Origin: an uncultured Roseburia sp.
GTDB taxonomy: Bacteria; Bacillota; Clostridia; Lachnospirales; Lachnospiraceae
DNA length: 64,000 bases
Direction of reading: 5' to 3'
Assembly: GCA_947652855.1 (NCBI GenBank)
Contig: CANTEO010000002.1
Span: 5,608 to 69,607 of the forward strand
Numbering within the stretch: position 1 is the first letter of the stretch; each line of letters opens with the position of its first letter. The notes under the pieces were generated by a model, which made no database searches, was not told the origin of the DNA, and saw only the letters and a program-made list of their open reading frames with translations. A program made the translations under genes and the position numbers. Positions 7,448 to 16,170 of the stretch are shown here, piece by piece.

Positions 7448-10400
7448 TTATTTGAATGTTGCTTTTTTGCTCACGCCGGCTGCCTTTAATTTTTTCTTCA
7501 TGCTGTTTTTTTGCTTCTTGCTCATTTTCTTCGGTAGGTTCACCTTCATTTTCGCGTTGGTTCCTTTGAACGCTTTTGCTTTGAAGGATGGGGCCTTCTT
7601 TCCTTTAAAGGTTAATGTTTTCAGCTTCTTGCAGTTGAAGAAGCTTTGTTTATTAATCTTTGTCACATTGGCGCCGATCGTCACGTTAGAAAGCTTTGGA
7701 AATGCTTTGAATGCGTTTGCCTTAATTTCTGTGACCTTGCAGACTACGTCATTGATCTTGACTGTGTCTAAAATGGTGACCTTAGAGAGTTTCTTTTTAT
7801 TCAGGCCATATGCCGCAGTCACAGTTTTTGCATTTGCATTGATGACGACATAGCGGACGCCTTTGGTCTCAACGAAGTCGCCGTTTTTCAGGGACGGCGT
7901 CGGAGCTGGCGCTTTTTTTAGATTGCTGACCGCGGATTTTAGGTTGTCGGCCAGATTCTTTAGCTCTTCTGCGCTCAAGTTAGGCGCCGGGTTTGAAGCC
8001 GCTTCATATGCTTTAACGAACGCGTCCCAGGTTTCCTTTGTGTAAGAACCCTGCCCTGAGTTATAAAAGCTTTTTGAGCTTTCAAGGGCAGTGGAAATCT
8101 CTTTCTTCGCCTCTTCTATAGTAATTGTTGGCGGATCGACCGGCGTGACAGGCGGCTTAGGATCCGGATCAACCCCTGTAATTGGCGGGGCCGTGTCTTT
8201 TTTGAGGTTCTTTCTTGCGGCGTCTAGGCCGTCGGCCAGCTTCTGAATCTCTGCTGCGTCTGAAATGCCGACCGGGTTGCTGGCTTTGTTATATGCGTCG
8301 CGGAACGCCTCCCAGGTATCGTCTGTATAAGAGCCTTGCCCTGCGCTGTAGATTGCTTTGGCATCCTTTATCGCCTGCCTTAAGTTAGCCAGGGCCGTTT
8401 CCAAATCCGTTGGCACTGTCGGCTCAGACGGGTCGGGCGGCGTTGGGTTTGACGGGTCAGTCGGCGTTGTCTGCGAAGGGACAAGGTAGGCCGTCTGGAT
8501 TGTCAGGGTTTTCTGGTCGACGGATACGGTGACCGTTGGCAAGGCCGTGTTGTCTCCCGTGTTGAGGTTTTCCATGACCTCCCTGCGGAATGCCGCCGAA
8601 TTCGGGAAGACATAGTCGCCGTGCGCCGTCAGCGTCGTCGTTGCCTGATACGAGGTGTCCGCCGCAAATTTTTCCGTTCCGTCCATCACCGTGGCGGAGC
8701 CGTCCGATCCAATGGAGCTCCAAACGGTTTTTTCGTCATAAGGGCTTACGGTAATGTTTGCTGCTGGCGTCTTTGCGTCCAGCAGGTTGACGATCGCCTC
8801 ATAATCGCGGGTCAGCCCCTCCGATACATCCTCGCAGTTATAGAACTTCACGTCCGCCAGATAGCCAATGTCTTTTGTGAACGGATCTCCATCCTGTTCT
8901 TGACGGTAGCAGAGGGTGAACGGCTCTGGCTTGGAGGACAGGCCGGCGACGCTGGTGCCGGCGGAGCCGCTTCCGTTTACATATAAGCGCTGCTTGCCGT
9001 TTCCGTTAATCACTATGACGATGTCCAGCCACTTGTTCGTATGCTCGCTGGCGTCCAGCGCAACGCTTTCGGTTGGGTATTTGCCATTGTAAAGCATCCA
9101 TAGAGTAAGCTTCCCGTTTTTTAGCTGTAAGGAGTACTGCGTTCCTTTCGCGAGGATTTCCTTCGTCCCGGAAGATGGGATCGTGTTGAGCCAAAGCTTA
9201 CACGTAATCGCAAGCGATTTGTCCTCCCCAGAGACATTATATTTGGAGTTGTCGGAGTTCACTTCGCCGTTAAAGCCCCAGATGCCGTCCTTATTCACAA
9301 TGGAAATCTCCGTATCCGGGTCTTTTTTCGTCAAATCCGATAGTTCTCCGTTTCGATCCAAAATCACGTTCGAATGCTGTGACGATTCGTCTCCCAAAAT
9401 CACGTTCGCCGCTTTTGGGTAATTCCCTTCCGACGGGGCCGAAAGCCTTACCTTAGGAGCCGTAATTTCCGTCTCAGCCTTTTCCTGCGCCGTGGTCTTT
9501 AAGCCGTTCACAGCGTCTCTTAAGGCGTTTTCCGCCTGTTGGAGCTCTTTATTTGTGGGAGTCTCCGCATCCAGTATGCGTTTCGCGCTCTGCAAAGCCG
9601 TTTGGAAAGCGGCCCATGTCCGGTTGGAGTAGTCCTGCCGCTCCTTGTCCTTATGCTCATTATAAAGCGTCTGCAGCGATAGTTTGTTTTTTTGTAACGC
9701 CAGGCGGCTGATTGTTTCCGTCAGGTTCTGCGACAGCGTCAAGACGCGGATATAGCTGGATTGGCTAAGGTCTGCGCTGGCAAGCTCATACGCCCGGATA
9801 AAGCTGTTCCATGTTGCGTCGGCATAATGCTCCTGTTTTCCGGCTTCCTTGATGGGAGTGGCCTCCTTTAAGGCATCTGCCAGGGTTTTCATTAAATCTT
9901 CCCGGGTCTGCCTGGCTTCTTCGCCTGCTTTCGTGAAATCCTCGATGCAGCCTGTCATCAGGGCATTCGTCAATTTATCCGCGGGCTGCTTTAGGAGCGC
10001 CGCGCCTGCGTCGTACGCCGCCTGCCATTCCGTAATTGCCGAAGAGAGGTACATGCTTTTGTTTTCTTCGGAAAGATCATTGGGCGTGTTCTGGAACATC
10101 TCTTTGCATTTTGCGTAAATAGAGGCGTATGTCGTCGTTTTCTTCTGATGGAAGGCATTGTTTGCGCATACCGTAAGGGACACGCCGTTTTGCGTATCAG
10201 AAAGCTTCTGTAACGTGACGGCGTCCTCCCAATGATGCTCTTTGGCCGGGATGGCAGTTCCTTCTTTGATGACCTGGCCGCATGCGTTGCAGACCGTGTC
10301 GCCGGTAAAGCCTTCTTTTCCGCAGTCTGCCTCAGCCACGTTGTACAGGGACGTGTCGCCTTCCGTATGCTTGCAGCTTGGGTCTGTGACCTTGTAAGCG

Positions 10401-13400
10401 TAGGTTTTTCCGTCCACGGTCAGGGTGATCGTGCCGGCTTTTTTGGGCGTGACCTGAAGCGTTTTCTCCATGCGGTATGCCAGTTTTGTCACATTGTTGC
10501 CCCAACCGTCATTGTCCTTTGAGTAAAGGACGATGATGCTGTCGTTAAAATCGTAAGTAATCAGATATACGCCGTTTTCTTCAGGAGAATCGCCGTTCGC
10601 TAAACGTCGGTATCCTGGCAGGGGGCTGTCCGTGGCAGTCGCGTCTTTTTTCCAAAGCGTCAGCTCAAACTGGCTGTCTCCCGACGTATAGCCGGATACG
10701 TTCATGTTCATTAGCTGCTGATAGAACATAAGATGTCTGTTTCCGCTGTTGTGGATTCGGAACGTGTCCGCTCCTTCTGCCTGTGGAAGGGAGATTGGCT
10801 CCGGATCCGCTTGGAACAGCGTTTGTGTGGTGATTGCCAAATATTTATCGTTCTTATTTTTAATGTTCCATTTCGTTTCATCAGAAGCGTCTTTGGTGAA
10901 TGTGACTTCCGCGTCTTTTAACGTGATCTCAGCGTTTGTTTCCTGTGAGAAGCTGTCCAGGCTGCCTGCTTTGTCAGAAGTATGGTCAAACATTCCTGCC
11001 GTGTCCTCGCGAAGCTCTTCTATTTCTGCGGCCTCTTCCTCTACGGAAGATGCGTCGTACCCCGCCATATATGGGATCTGGATGGTTTCTCCGGTCGGGA
11101 TGCGCGTTGAATCGTCCGTCACTGTGATCCAGTATTCCGTTCCGTCCAGGGATGCTTTCGTAAATCCTTTTCCAACGCCTGTAACGGTAATTGTGTTTTC
11201 AATGACAGTGACTGGGTCGCAGCCTGAGGTGTCTCCGATCAGCTTGGCCTGATTCGCATTGCCGTTTTCCGGGTAGAGCAGGATGATGCGATCGTTCAGC
11301 TCTGTGGTAATCAGGTACTTTTTGCCGCTTTCAATGCGGTCCGCCTTCCGATATCCAGGAAGCGGGCTTACGGCGGAAGGCTCGTCTTTTGTCACGGAAG
11401 AAGCGCCTTCCCGCTCCCACAGAGTGAAGTCGTATACGCCGTTGCCGGCATTTGTTGAGGTTCGGTTATAATTAGAAAATGGGTTCCAAAACACAGCGTA
11501 GCCTTCCGTATCCTTTCCGTCCTTTTGGTAGGTGCAGTGAAGCTGAAATTTGCCGCTGTCCTGCAGATCGGCTGCCACGTCCCCTGCTGCAGTGTCAAAA
11601 TAGGATTCTGCTCCAGGGGCAATTGTAAGGTACTGCTTGGTGGCTTCATTGTAGATATGCCACTTATTCCCGGATGAGGTGAATTCAAACTCAGACGCAA
11701 CCAGGTTTAGGTTTGTCGGCGCTGCAGTCTGCGTCTGGAATGCAGTGGCGAGATCCGCATTGTCCGAGATATGCGCAAACGTCGGAACTTCAATGACCTG
11801 GCTGCTCTTCTGATCCTTTTTCAGGGAGGCGACGTCCGGATGCGGCTCTTTTGACGAAACCTCCGTCGCCTGGTCAGAATTGATAAACGTCTCCGTCTCG
11901 CCGGCCTTTACCGTCACATTAATGACCGATGAGCCGGCCTCCCCTTCCAGCTTTGCGCCGGGCGCAAGCTGCCCGATGCTAAAATTGTCGTACCACATCA
12001 GGGCCGTGCGGTCGCCTTCCTCCCACAGGAGGCTGACGGAGCCGTCAGGCAGTTCCGTTAAGCTGGAGTACACGAAATCCTTTTCGCTTCTTGGCACGTT
12101 GAATTTGTGAAGCAGGCTCATCGTCTTGTCTTCATTTACTAAAAGAGTGAAGATCCTCCCGTTCGCCCGGCCTGCGTTTGCCCCAGGCCCTTCCGGGCAG
12201 GCGACAAGCACCGCCTCTTTGCCGTTGATCTTTTTGGAGTAGGTGATGGCAGTCACGTTACAGGTGGAGGTCACACGGCATGCGTCTATGCTGACAGGGG
12301 AGCCTACGTCATATCCGCCCTTGTCGTTTTTCGTGAAGTCAGCATATGAGATTTTTCCGGTATTGTTACGGAAGAACATACGCAGGGTGCCGTCTTCTAA
12401 TTCTACGATTTCATTTTCAGAAGAGAAAGAGACCCCGTTTTCCTGGTTTGGAATATCGGCTGTCCGCTGCCAGGTGACGCCGTTGTCTTTGGAGTACATT
12501 AGGCTGGCTTTTTCAGCGCTGCCGTTCTCGCCTTTCCCGTGGTAGTAAAGCCCGATGACAAGCGTCCCGTCTTTGGCCGTAAGGCCGCATCCCGGAGAAA
12601 TCAGCAGCGCGCGGTCGTCGTCCTTCTTCACCTGAGGGATAATGTCCCTTGGATGCTCCCACGTCCTGCCGTGGTCTTTGGAGGTGATCAGCCAGAGGTA
12701 TCCCGTCTGGTATACATGGAATAGAGAATCTCTGTAATAGACGTTCTGCAGAATCTTGTGATCCGGGTTGTTGATCTGATCCTGCTTTAAGTTGTCCAGG
12801 TATTCTCCGTTTTCATCAATCGAATAGAGGTTGTACCATTCGTCCACGCCGTAGCCGGTCTGCGAATGGTCCGCCCTTTTTAAGATCGGGGCAAAGCCGT
12901 CTTTAAAGTCGGCTACATAATATAAATAATTGGCGTCGTTTTCATCTACGGGAGCCGTCCCGACCTTGGAATAGTCGTTTGTTAAGGCCAGGCGATCCTT
13001 TCCATCAATTTCCACATATCCCGTCCCAGGCCTGGATCCTATATTTTGAATTGAATACGTGGTTGGAAACGCGTCCGCAATGACGTAAATCGTGCCGTCC
13101 GGCCCTTCCAGCAGGCCAGGGTCGATAAATGCCGTTGTAGTGCCAGCTGCGTCCCTGTAGCTGTCCGGGAAAAAGAACGGGAAGCCATAGTCCCAGGTTT
13201 TTCCGTTGTCGCTGGATATAGAAACCATCGTGTCAAGTCCGTTGCCGTCCACAGGCTGCGTATATCTGGCGTCTGCGATGGCAAGCAGCTCGCCGTTTTG
13301 CATCGTGATCATGGCCGGGATGCGGAATACGTCGCTTCCGGCAGCCCCTTTTGGAAAGGGCTGCCCTTCCGTTCGTGTAGAGCCATCTGTAGGGATGGGG

Positions 13401-13555
13401 ATGGAGCATGCTTTGTCTGGAATGGGCGTCTCCGCCGCCGACTCCGAAAGCGCCGCAGAGGCAGGCATGGCAGGGAGCATCGTCACTGCCATTGCAAGGG
13501 ACAAGCCTACGCCCAGGCACTTTTTCCATAGGTGTCTTTTGCTGAGTGGTTTCAT
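7448..13555 (-). CDS. Large modular secreted sialidase (GH33)
   Basis: 2035 residues. A signal peptide (about 1-34) precedes a GH33 sialidase domain (about 70-530). The FRIP arginine motif is at 77-80, and Asp-boxes of form SxDxGxTW lie at 114-121, 292-299 and 355-362. By comparison with characterised bacterial sialidases the catalytic set is R78, D103, E380, R396, R463 and Y496, so it should release sialic acid from host glycans. Beyond lie two copies of an unrecognised module (about 600-838 and 862-1060), a CxxC-containing segment (about 1070-1105), FIVAR repeats (about 1225-1360 and 1710-1885), a LamG-like domain (about 1425-1575), and a BspA-like leucine-rich C-terminus that is extremely Lys-rich. 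There is no LPXTG and no C-terminal membrane helix. AAGGAGGA precedes the ATG. Confidence 0.95.
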   Translation of the reverse strand: MKPLSKRHLWKKCLGVGLSLAMAVTMLPAMPASAALSESAAETPIPDKACSIPIPTDGSTRTEGQPFPKGAAGSDVFRIPAMITMQNGELLAIADARYTQPVDGNGLDTMVSISSDNGKTWDYGFPFFFPDSYRDAAGTTTAFIDPGLLEGPDGTIYVIADAFPTTYSIQNIGSRPGTGYVEIDGKDRLALTNDYSKVGTAPVDENDANYLYYVADFKDGFAPILKRADHSQTGYGVDEWYNLYSIDENGEYLDNLKQDQINNPDHKILQNVYYRDSLFHVYQTGYLWLITSKDHGRTWEHPRDIIPQVKKDDDRALLISPGCGLTAKDGTLVIGLYYHGKGENGSAEKASLMYSKDNGVTWQRTADIPNQENGVSFSSENEIVELEDGTLRMFFRNNTGKISYADFTKNDKGGYDVGSPVSIDACRVTSTCNVTAITYSKKINGKEAVLVACPEGPGANAGRANGRIFTLLVNEDKTMSLLHKFNVPRSEKDFVYSSLTELPDGSVSLLWEEGDRTALMWYDNFSIGQLAPGAKLEGEAGSSVINVTVKAGETETFINSDQATEVSSKEPHPDVASLKKDQKSSQVIEVPTFAHISDNADLATAFQTQTAAPTNLNLVASEFEFTSSGNKWHIYNEATKQYLTIAPGAESYFDTAAGDVAADLQDSGKFQLHCTYQKDGKDTEGYAVFWNPFSNYNRTSTNAGNGVYDFTLWEREGASSVTKDEPSAVSPLPGYRKADRIESGKKYLITTELNDRIILLYPENGNANQAKLIGDTSGCDPVTVIENTITVTGVGKGFTKASLDGTEYWITVTDDSTRIPTGETIQIPYMAGYDASSVEEEAAEIEELREDTAGMFDHTSDKAGSLDSFSQETNAEITLKDAEVTFTKDASDETKWNIKNKNDKYLAITTQTLFQADPEPISLPQAEGADTFRIHNSGNRHLMFYQQLMNMNVSGYTSGDSQFELTLWKKDATATDSPLPGYRRLANGDSPEENGVYLITYDFNDSIIVLYSKDNDGWGNNVTKLAYRMEKTLQVTPKKAGTITLTVDGKTYAYKVTDPSCKHTEGDTSLYNVAEADCGKEGFTGDTVCNACGQVIKEGTAIPAKEHHWEDAVTLQKLSDTQNGVSLTVCANNAFHQKKTTTYASIYAKCKEMFQNTPNDLSEENKSMYLSSAITEWQAAYDAGAALLKQPADKLTNALMTGCIEDFTKAGEEARQTREDLMKTLADALKEATPIKEAGKQEHYADATWNSFIRAYELASADLSQSSYIRVLTLSQNLTETISRLALQKNKLSLQTLYNEHKDKERQDYSNRTWAAFQTALQSAKRILDAETPTNKELQQAENALRDAVNGLKTTAQEKAETEITAPKVRLSAPSEGNYPKAANVILGDESSQHSNVILDRNGELSDLTKKDPDTEISIVNKDGIWGFNGEVNSDNSKYNVSGEDKSLAITCKLWLNTIPSSGTKEILAKGTQYSLQLKNGKLTLWMLYNGKYPTESVALDASEHTNKWLDIVIVINGNGKQRLYVNGSGSAGTSVAGLSSKPEPFTLCYRQEQDGDPFTKDIGYLADVKFYNCEDVSEGLTRDYEAIVNLLDAKTPAANITVSPYDEKTVWSSIGSDGSATVMDGTEKFAADTSYQATTTLTAHGDYVFPNSAAFRREVMENLNTGDNTALPTVTVSVDQKTLTIQTAYLVPSQTTPTDPSNPTPPDPSEPTVPTDLETALANLRQAIKDAKAIYSAGQGSYTDDTWEAFRDAYNKASNPVGISDAAEIQKLADGLDAARKNLKKDTAPPITGVDPDPKPPVTPVDPPTITIEEAKKEISTALESSKSFYNSGQGSYTKETWDAFVKAYEAASNPAPNLSAEELKNLADNLKSAVSNLKKAPAPTPSLKNGDFVETKGVRYVVINANAKTVTAAYGLNKKKLSKVTILDTVKINDVVCKVTEIKANAFKAFPKLSNVTIGANVTKINKQSFFNCKKLKTLTFKGKKAPSFKAKAFKGTNAKMKVNLPKKMSKKQKNSMKKKLKAAGVSKKATFK

Positions 13556-13766
13556 AAAAATCCTCCTTGTTTTGATTTGGATCGCGGGCGTCAGGAGTCC
13601 ATATGCCTGAATGGGCCCTGGCAGGCGCCGCGGGAGACAAGGCCCCGTAGCTTTATGTAAGAATGGAGCCCTTTGTACACTGAGGGCATGCTTGGGGCAT
13701 TTATCAAAGGGAATCTCTGGCCGTTTTACTGACTGAAGATCCCCTTTTTCTCATAAAATCAATTAT
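13556..13766 (-). other. Long sialidase leader with alternative hairpins
   Basis: About 210 bases separate the predicted promoter from the sialidase start. The leader can form CCCTTTG/CAAAGGG (13669-13711) or a competing GCCCT/AGGGC hairpin within the same segment, and a GC-rich palindromic stretch follows (about 13610-13650). I recognise no known riboswitch class. No gene is supported here. Confidence 0.4.
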
Positions 13767-13794
13767 ATTTTACCATAAAATAAAAACATTTCAA
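13767..13794 (-). promoter_or_regulatory. Predicted sialidase promoter
   Basis: The minus strand reads TTGAAA (-35), a 16-base spacer, then TAAAAT (-10) preceded by TGG, an extended -10. This gives a long untranslated leader before the sialidase ATG. Confidence 0.55.
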
Positions 13795-13832
13795 GACTTT
13801 CTTGTGAAGGATGCACAAAATGCGATATCTGC

Positions 13833-14498
13833 TTAGCAGCTCTTTGTGAAGAAATCTTCTAACAGGGGGAACAGCTTTTGGCTATGCACGACATAGCTGG
13901 AATGGCTTTCGCCTGGCAGGATTTTGAGGGAGGCGTTTGGGATGGACGCGGCGATCCGTTTGGTCTCACTGCGCTTAATCAGGTCTTTTTCGCCGGCCAG
14001 CACCAGGGTAGGAATGGTGATGCCGGAAAGGTCTTTTTTTGTGATATGCGGCTCCTTTCGCATCATGCGGTACAGGGGATCTTTTCGCTTGGAGAAATGC
14101 AGCTTTAGTTTGGCCCTGTCGAAAAGCCGGAATCCCCGGGGCGTCATGTTCGCCCCGCCGACAGCGAGCGCGCTGAATAAAAAAGGACGCCTTGAGGCGG
14201 CCAACAGCCCAAGAATTCCGCCGTCGCTGAATCCAAAGAAAGCGGGCCTCGTCAGGTCAAGGGCCTGGATGAAGGAGGCGACGTCCTCCGCCATGTCTAA
14301 GTAATGGTATTCCTCTGCCGCCGCGCTTAGGCCATGCCCACGGCTGTCCAATGCATAGACGGTGTGCGTTTGGGAAAGCTTTGGGATTAAAGCGTCAAAA
14401 ATCTGAAGTGTCTCTCCATTTCCGTGCGCTAAGACTACGGGAGAGCCTTCCCCGGTTTTCTCATAGTAAATAATTTGCCCATTTAATTGAATATACAT
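13833..14498 (-). CDS. Alpha/beta hydrolase
   Basis: 221 residues with the complete alpha/beta hydrolase signature: oxyanion-loop HGNGE at about 25-29, nucleophile serine S91 in GFSDG, acid D171 in AGEKD, and catalytic H198 in ESH. No signal peptide, so it acts in the cytoplasm. The short lid region (about 115-155) is basic. Esterase, lipase or C-C hydrolase activity cannot be told apart from sequence. It lies upstream of the sialidase on the same strand but with a separate promoter between them. A TATACT element on the minus strand at 14535-14540 may drive it; the ribosome binding site is weak. Confidence 0.85.
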   Translation of the reverse strand: MYIQLNGQIIYYEKTGEGSPVVLAHGNGETLQIFDALIPKLSQTHTVYALDSRGHGLSAAAEEYHYLDMAEDVASFIQALDLTRPAFFGFSDGGILGLLAASRRPFLFSALAVGGANMTPRGFRLFDRAKLKLHFSKRKDPLYRMMRKEPHITKKDLSGITIPTLVLAGEKDLIKRSETKRIAASIPNASLKILPGESHSSYVVHSQKLFPLLEDFFTKSC

Positions 14499-14640
14499 AG
14501 TTTGTTTTGCAGCCTTTCTTTGCTATAATAAAAAAGTATACCATATTTTGGCGGCGCCTTGAAGTTGAAAAAGGCAATATGCTGCAATAGCTGCAATAAA
14601 ATAAGAAATAAAAAAGGCGAAGGCAGGGCAGGGGGTTGGC

Positions 14641-15072
14641 ATGGAGAAAAGAAAATATGAACTTTGGGAATTGGCGCAAGAGGCGCTCGCCGCCGTAGCG
14701 GCGCTTGTATTTGCGGGCCTGCAGGCATATTACGCCTGGTTTTATAAGAGCGGTGCCGTTACGCTTTTGTTTCATTTTTTGCCTGTGGTTTTGCTCTACG
14801 TGGGGCTGACGGTTCTGCAGGCTTTTCCGGAGCTGCTGAATGGAAGGGGGAGCGAGCCGCTAAGGGGGATGGTGCGCACATATGCCGTCCGTATGGTAAG
14901 GAGCGGGAAGCTGCTGTTTATGGCGGGAATGCTGGTTCCCTCTGCCGCGGACGCGCTTGGGATCGAGATGGACGGAAGCGACAGCTTTTTTGTCATGGCA
15001 GGCATTTTGTTTACCGTCGCGTATTATCTGTTCCGCATTTATCAATATAATAAAAAGAAAAAGGGCAAATAA
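14641..15072 (+). CDS. Small four-helix membrane protein of unknown function
   Basis: 143 residues with four predicted membrane helices (about 12-32, 40-62, 85-102, 115-135) and a basic C-terminus (NKKKKGK). It is divergently arranged from the hydrolase gene; a TGC-TATAAT extended -10 at 14521-14529 points toward it. The ATG follows GGGGG with normal spacing. I recognise no family. Confidence 0.6.
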   Translation: MEKRKYELWELAQEALAAVAALVFAGLQAYYAWFYKSGAVTLLFHFLPVVLLYVGLTVLQAFPELLNGRGSEPLRGMVRTYAVRMVRSGKLLFMAGMLVPSAADALGIEMDGSDSFFVMAGILFTVAYYLFRIYQYNKKKKGK

Positions 15073-15075
15073 AAA

Positions 15076-15098
15076 CTGCCATGGATAATCCATGGCAG
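15076..15098 (-). terminator. Terminator of the cold-shock gene
   Basis: Perfect 10-bp stem CTGCCATGGA/TCCATGGCAG with a three-base loop. On the minus strand it is followed by TTTTTATTTG, so it best terminates the cold-shock gene ending 144 bases away; it also lies between convergent genes. The bases between it and the cold-shock stop show nothing else I recognise. Confidence 0.75.
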
Positions 15099-15241
15099 AT
15101 TCCGTGACAGCGTATGGCAGCCTGACACATTTTGTTTAATCACTCCTGTTTCACTATCTTTAACCTAATAAAATACTGATATATTATGAGAAAGGTACGC
15201 TGAAAAGTTGCTGATTAATTAAACAGGTAAGAAGGAATGGA

Positions 15242-15445
15242 TTATCTTACCACGGTTACGTTGGTTGCTTGCGGTCCTTTTGCGCCGTCAATCACGTCAA
15301 ATTCAACAGTGGCCCCTTCTTCCAATGATTTGAAGCCTTCCATGTTGAGCCCTGAGTAATGAACGAATACATCGTTGCCGGATTCATCTGAGATGAAGCC
15401 ATAGCCCTTCTGATTATTGAACCATTTTACTGTACCTTTGTTCAT
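15242..15445 (-). CDS. Cold-shock domain protein
   Basis: 67 residues, the full length of a CspA-type protein: one OB fold that binds single-stranded RNA and melts secondary structure in the cytoplasm. Both RNA-binding motifs are present (RNP1 KGYGFI near residues 13-18 and RNP2 VFVHY near 26-30), and the start is the family's [17 protein letters not shown] precedes the ATG. It is transcribed alone from a near-consensus promoter. I cannot say which paralogue (cspA, B, C or D) it is. Confidence 0.96.
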   Translation of the reverse strand: MNKGTVKWFNNQKGYGFISDESGNDVFVHYSGLNMEGFKSLEEGATVEFDVIDGAKGPQATNVTVVR

Positions 15446-15493
15446 TGCAGTACCTCCAAAATAATATTGTGATGCATCTTAATGCACCCGCTT

Positions 15494-15522
15494 ACTATAC
15501 CATATAATATACAAATTGTAAA
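15494..15522 (-). promoter_or_regulatory. Promoter of the cold-shock gene
   Basis: On the minus strand TTTACA, a 17-base spacer and TATAGT preceded by TGG: a near-consensus sigma-A promoter about 50 bases before the start codon. A small TGCAT/ATGCA hairpin lies in the leader. Confidence 0.8.
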
Positions 15523-15530
15523 GCAAATAC

Positions 15531-16034
15531 TCACAGTTCTTTGTAAGATATTCCATATCTATCCAAAAATAAGCGGATCAGGCGGTCCCATTCCCGATCT
15601 AACGTGTGGTCGGCAGGGAAGACGGCGTAGGAAATGCCTGTCGTTAAGGTGAGCGCCCCGTTTTGAAAGGTCAGGTTTAAAAAGATGCCCGTGACGTCGT
15701 GCGCTGTGCAGCCGCTGCTTGACTTCGCCAGTGTGTTCGCCATGTTTTCCGGGGACAGCGTAAAGATGAATTTGAAACGGACGGGGGTATGCGTTCCACG
15801 GATGATCTGGTAGCAGATGGGGCGGAGCTTTGCATATGGCAGGATGCCGCATTCGGCCAGTCCGTTTTCCAAAAGCTCTTCCTTTTGATAAAAGGAAGGG
15901 GTGATGCGGCCGTTAATGGTGAACGTCGCGTCTTTTACGATTGCAGCCTCCGCCAGCAGGAAGTGGTCAAATGTTTCTGTGCATAGAAGCTGGTTCATGA
16001 ATTTTTTTGTTTCCGTAAGCTTTAGCGCGATCAC
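15531..16034 (-). CDS. Conserved protein of unknown function (DUF5721-like)
   Basis: About 167 residues, cytoplasmic, with no signal peptide. The opening (VIALKLTETKKFMNQLL...FDHFLLAEA) and the later RFKFIFTLSPENM segment match what I remember of the DUF5721 family of Clostridia, whose function is not known. I place the start at the GTG at 16034, because AGAGGG lies six bases upstream; an in-frame TTG at 16052 would add six residues without a good ribosome binding site. It stands alone, upstream of the cold-shock gene. Confidence 0.65.
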   Translation of the reverse strand: MIALKLTETKKFMNQLLCTETFDHFLLAEAAIVKDATFTINGRITPSFYQKEELLENGLAECGILPYAKLRPICYQIIRGTHTPVRFKFIFTLSPENMANTLAKSSSGCTAHDVTGIFLNLTFQNGALTLTTGISYAVFPADHTLDREWDRLIRLFLDRYGISYKEL

Positions 16035-16170
16035 TGAAATCCCTCTTTTCAAGTTGTTGTTTTCGGATTGCCACTATTTTATCACAAGTCCTTTGAAAAG
16101 TGCAAATAATGTAGTAAAATGAGTTTGGCGCGGCGAATATGCGGCGTTTCAGATAGGCAGGGCATATGGC

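Noticed and set aside
12100..13550. The sialidase as a trans-sialidase of the intramolecular type
   Set aside because: The catalytic core is clear, but I cannot separate hydrolytic from trans-sialidase action by eye; kept as GH33 sialidase only.
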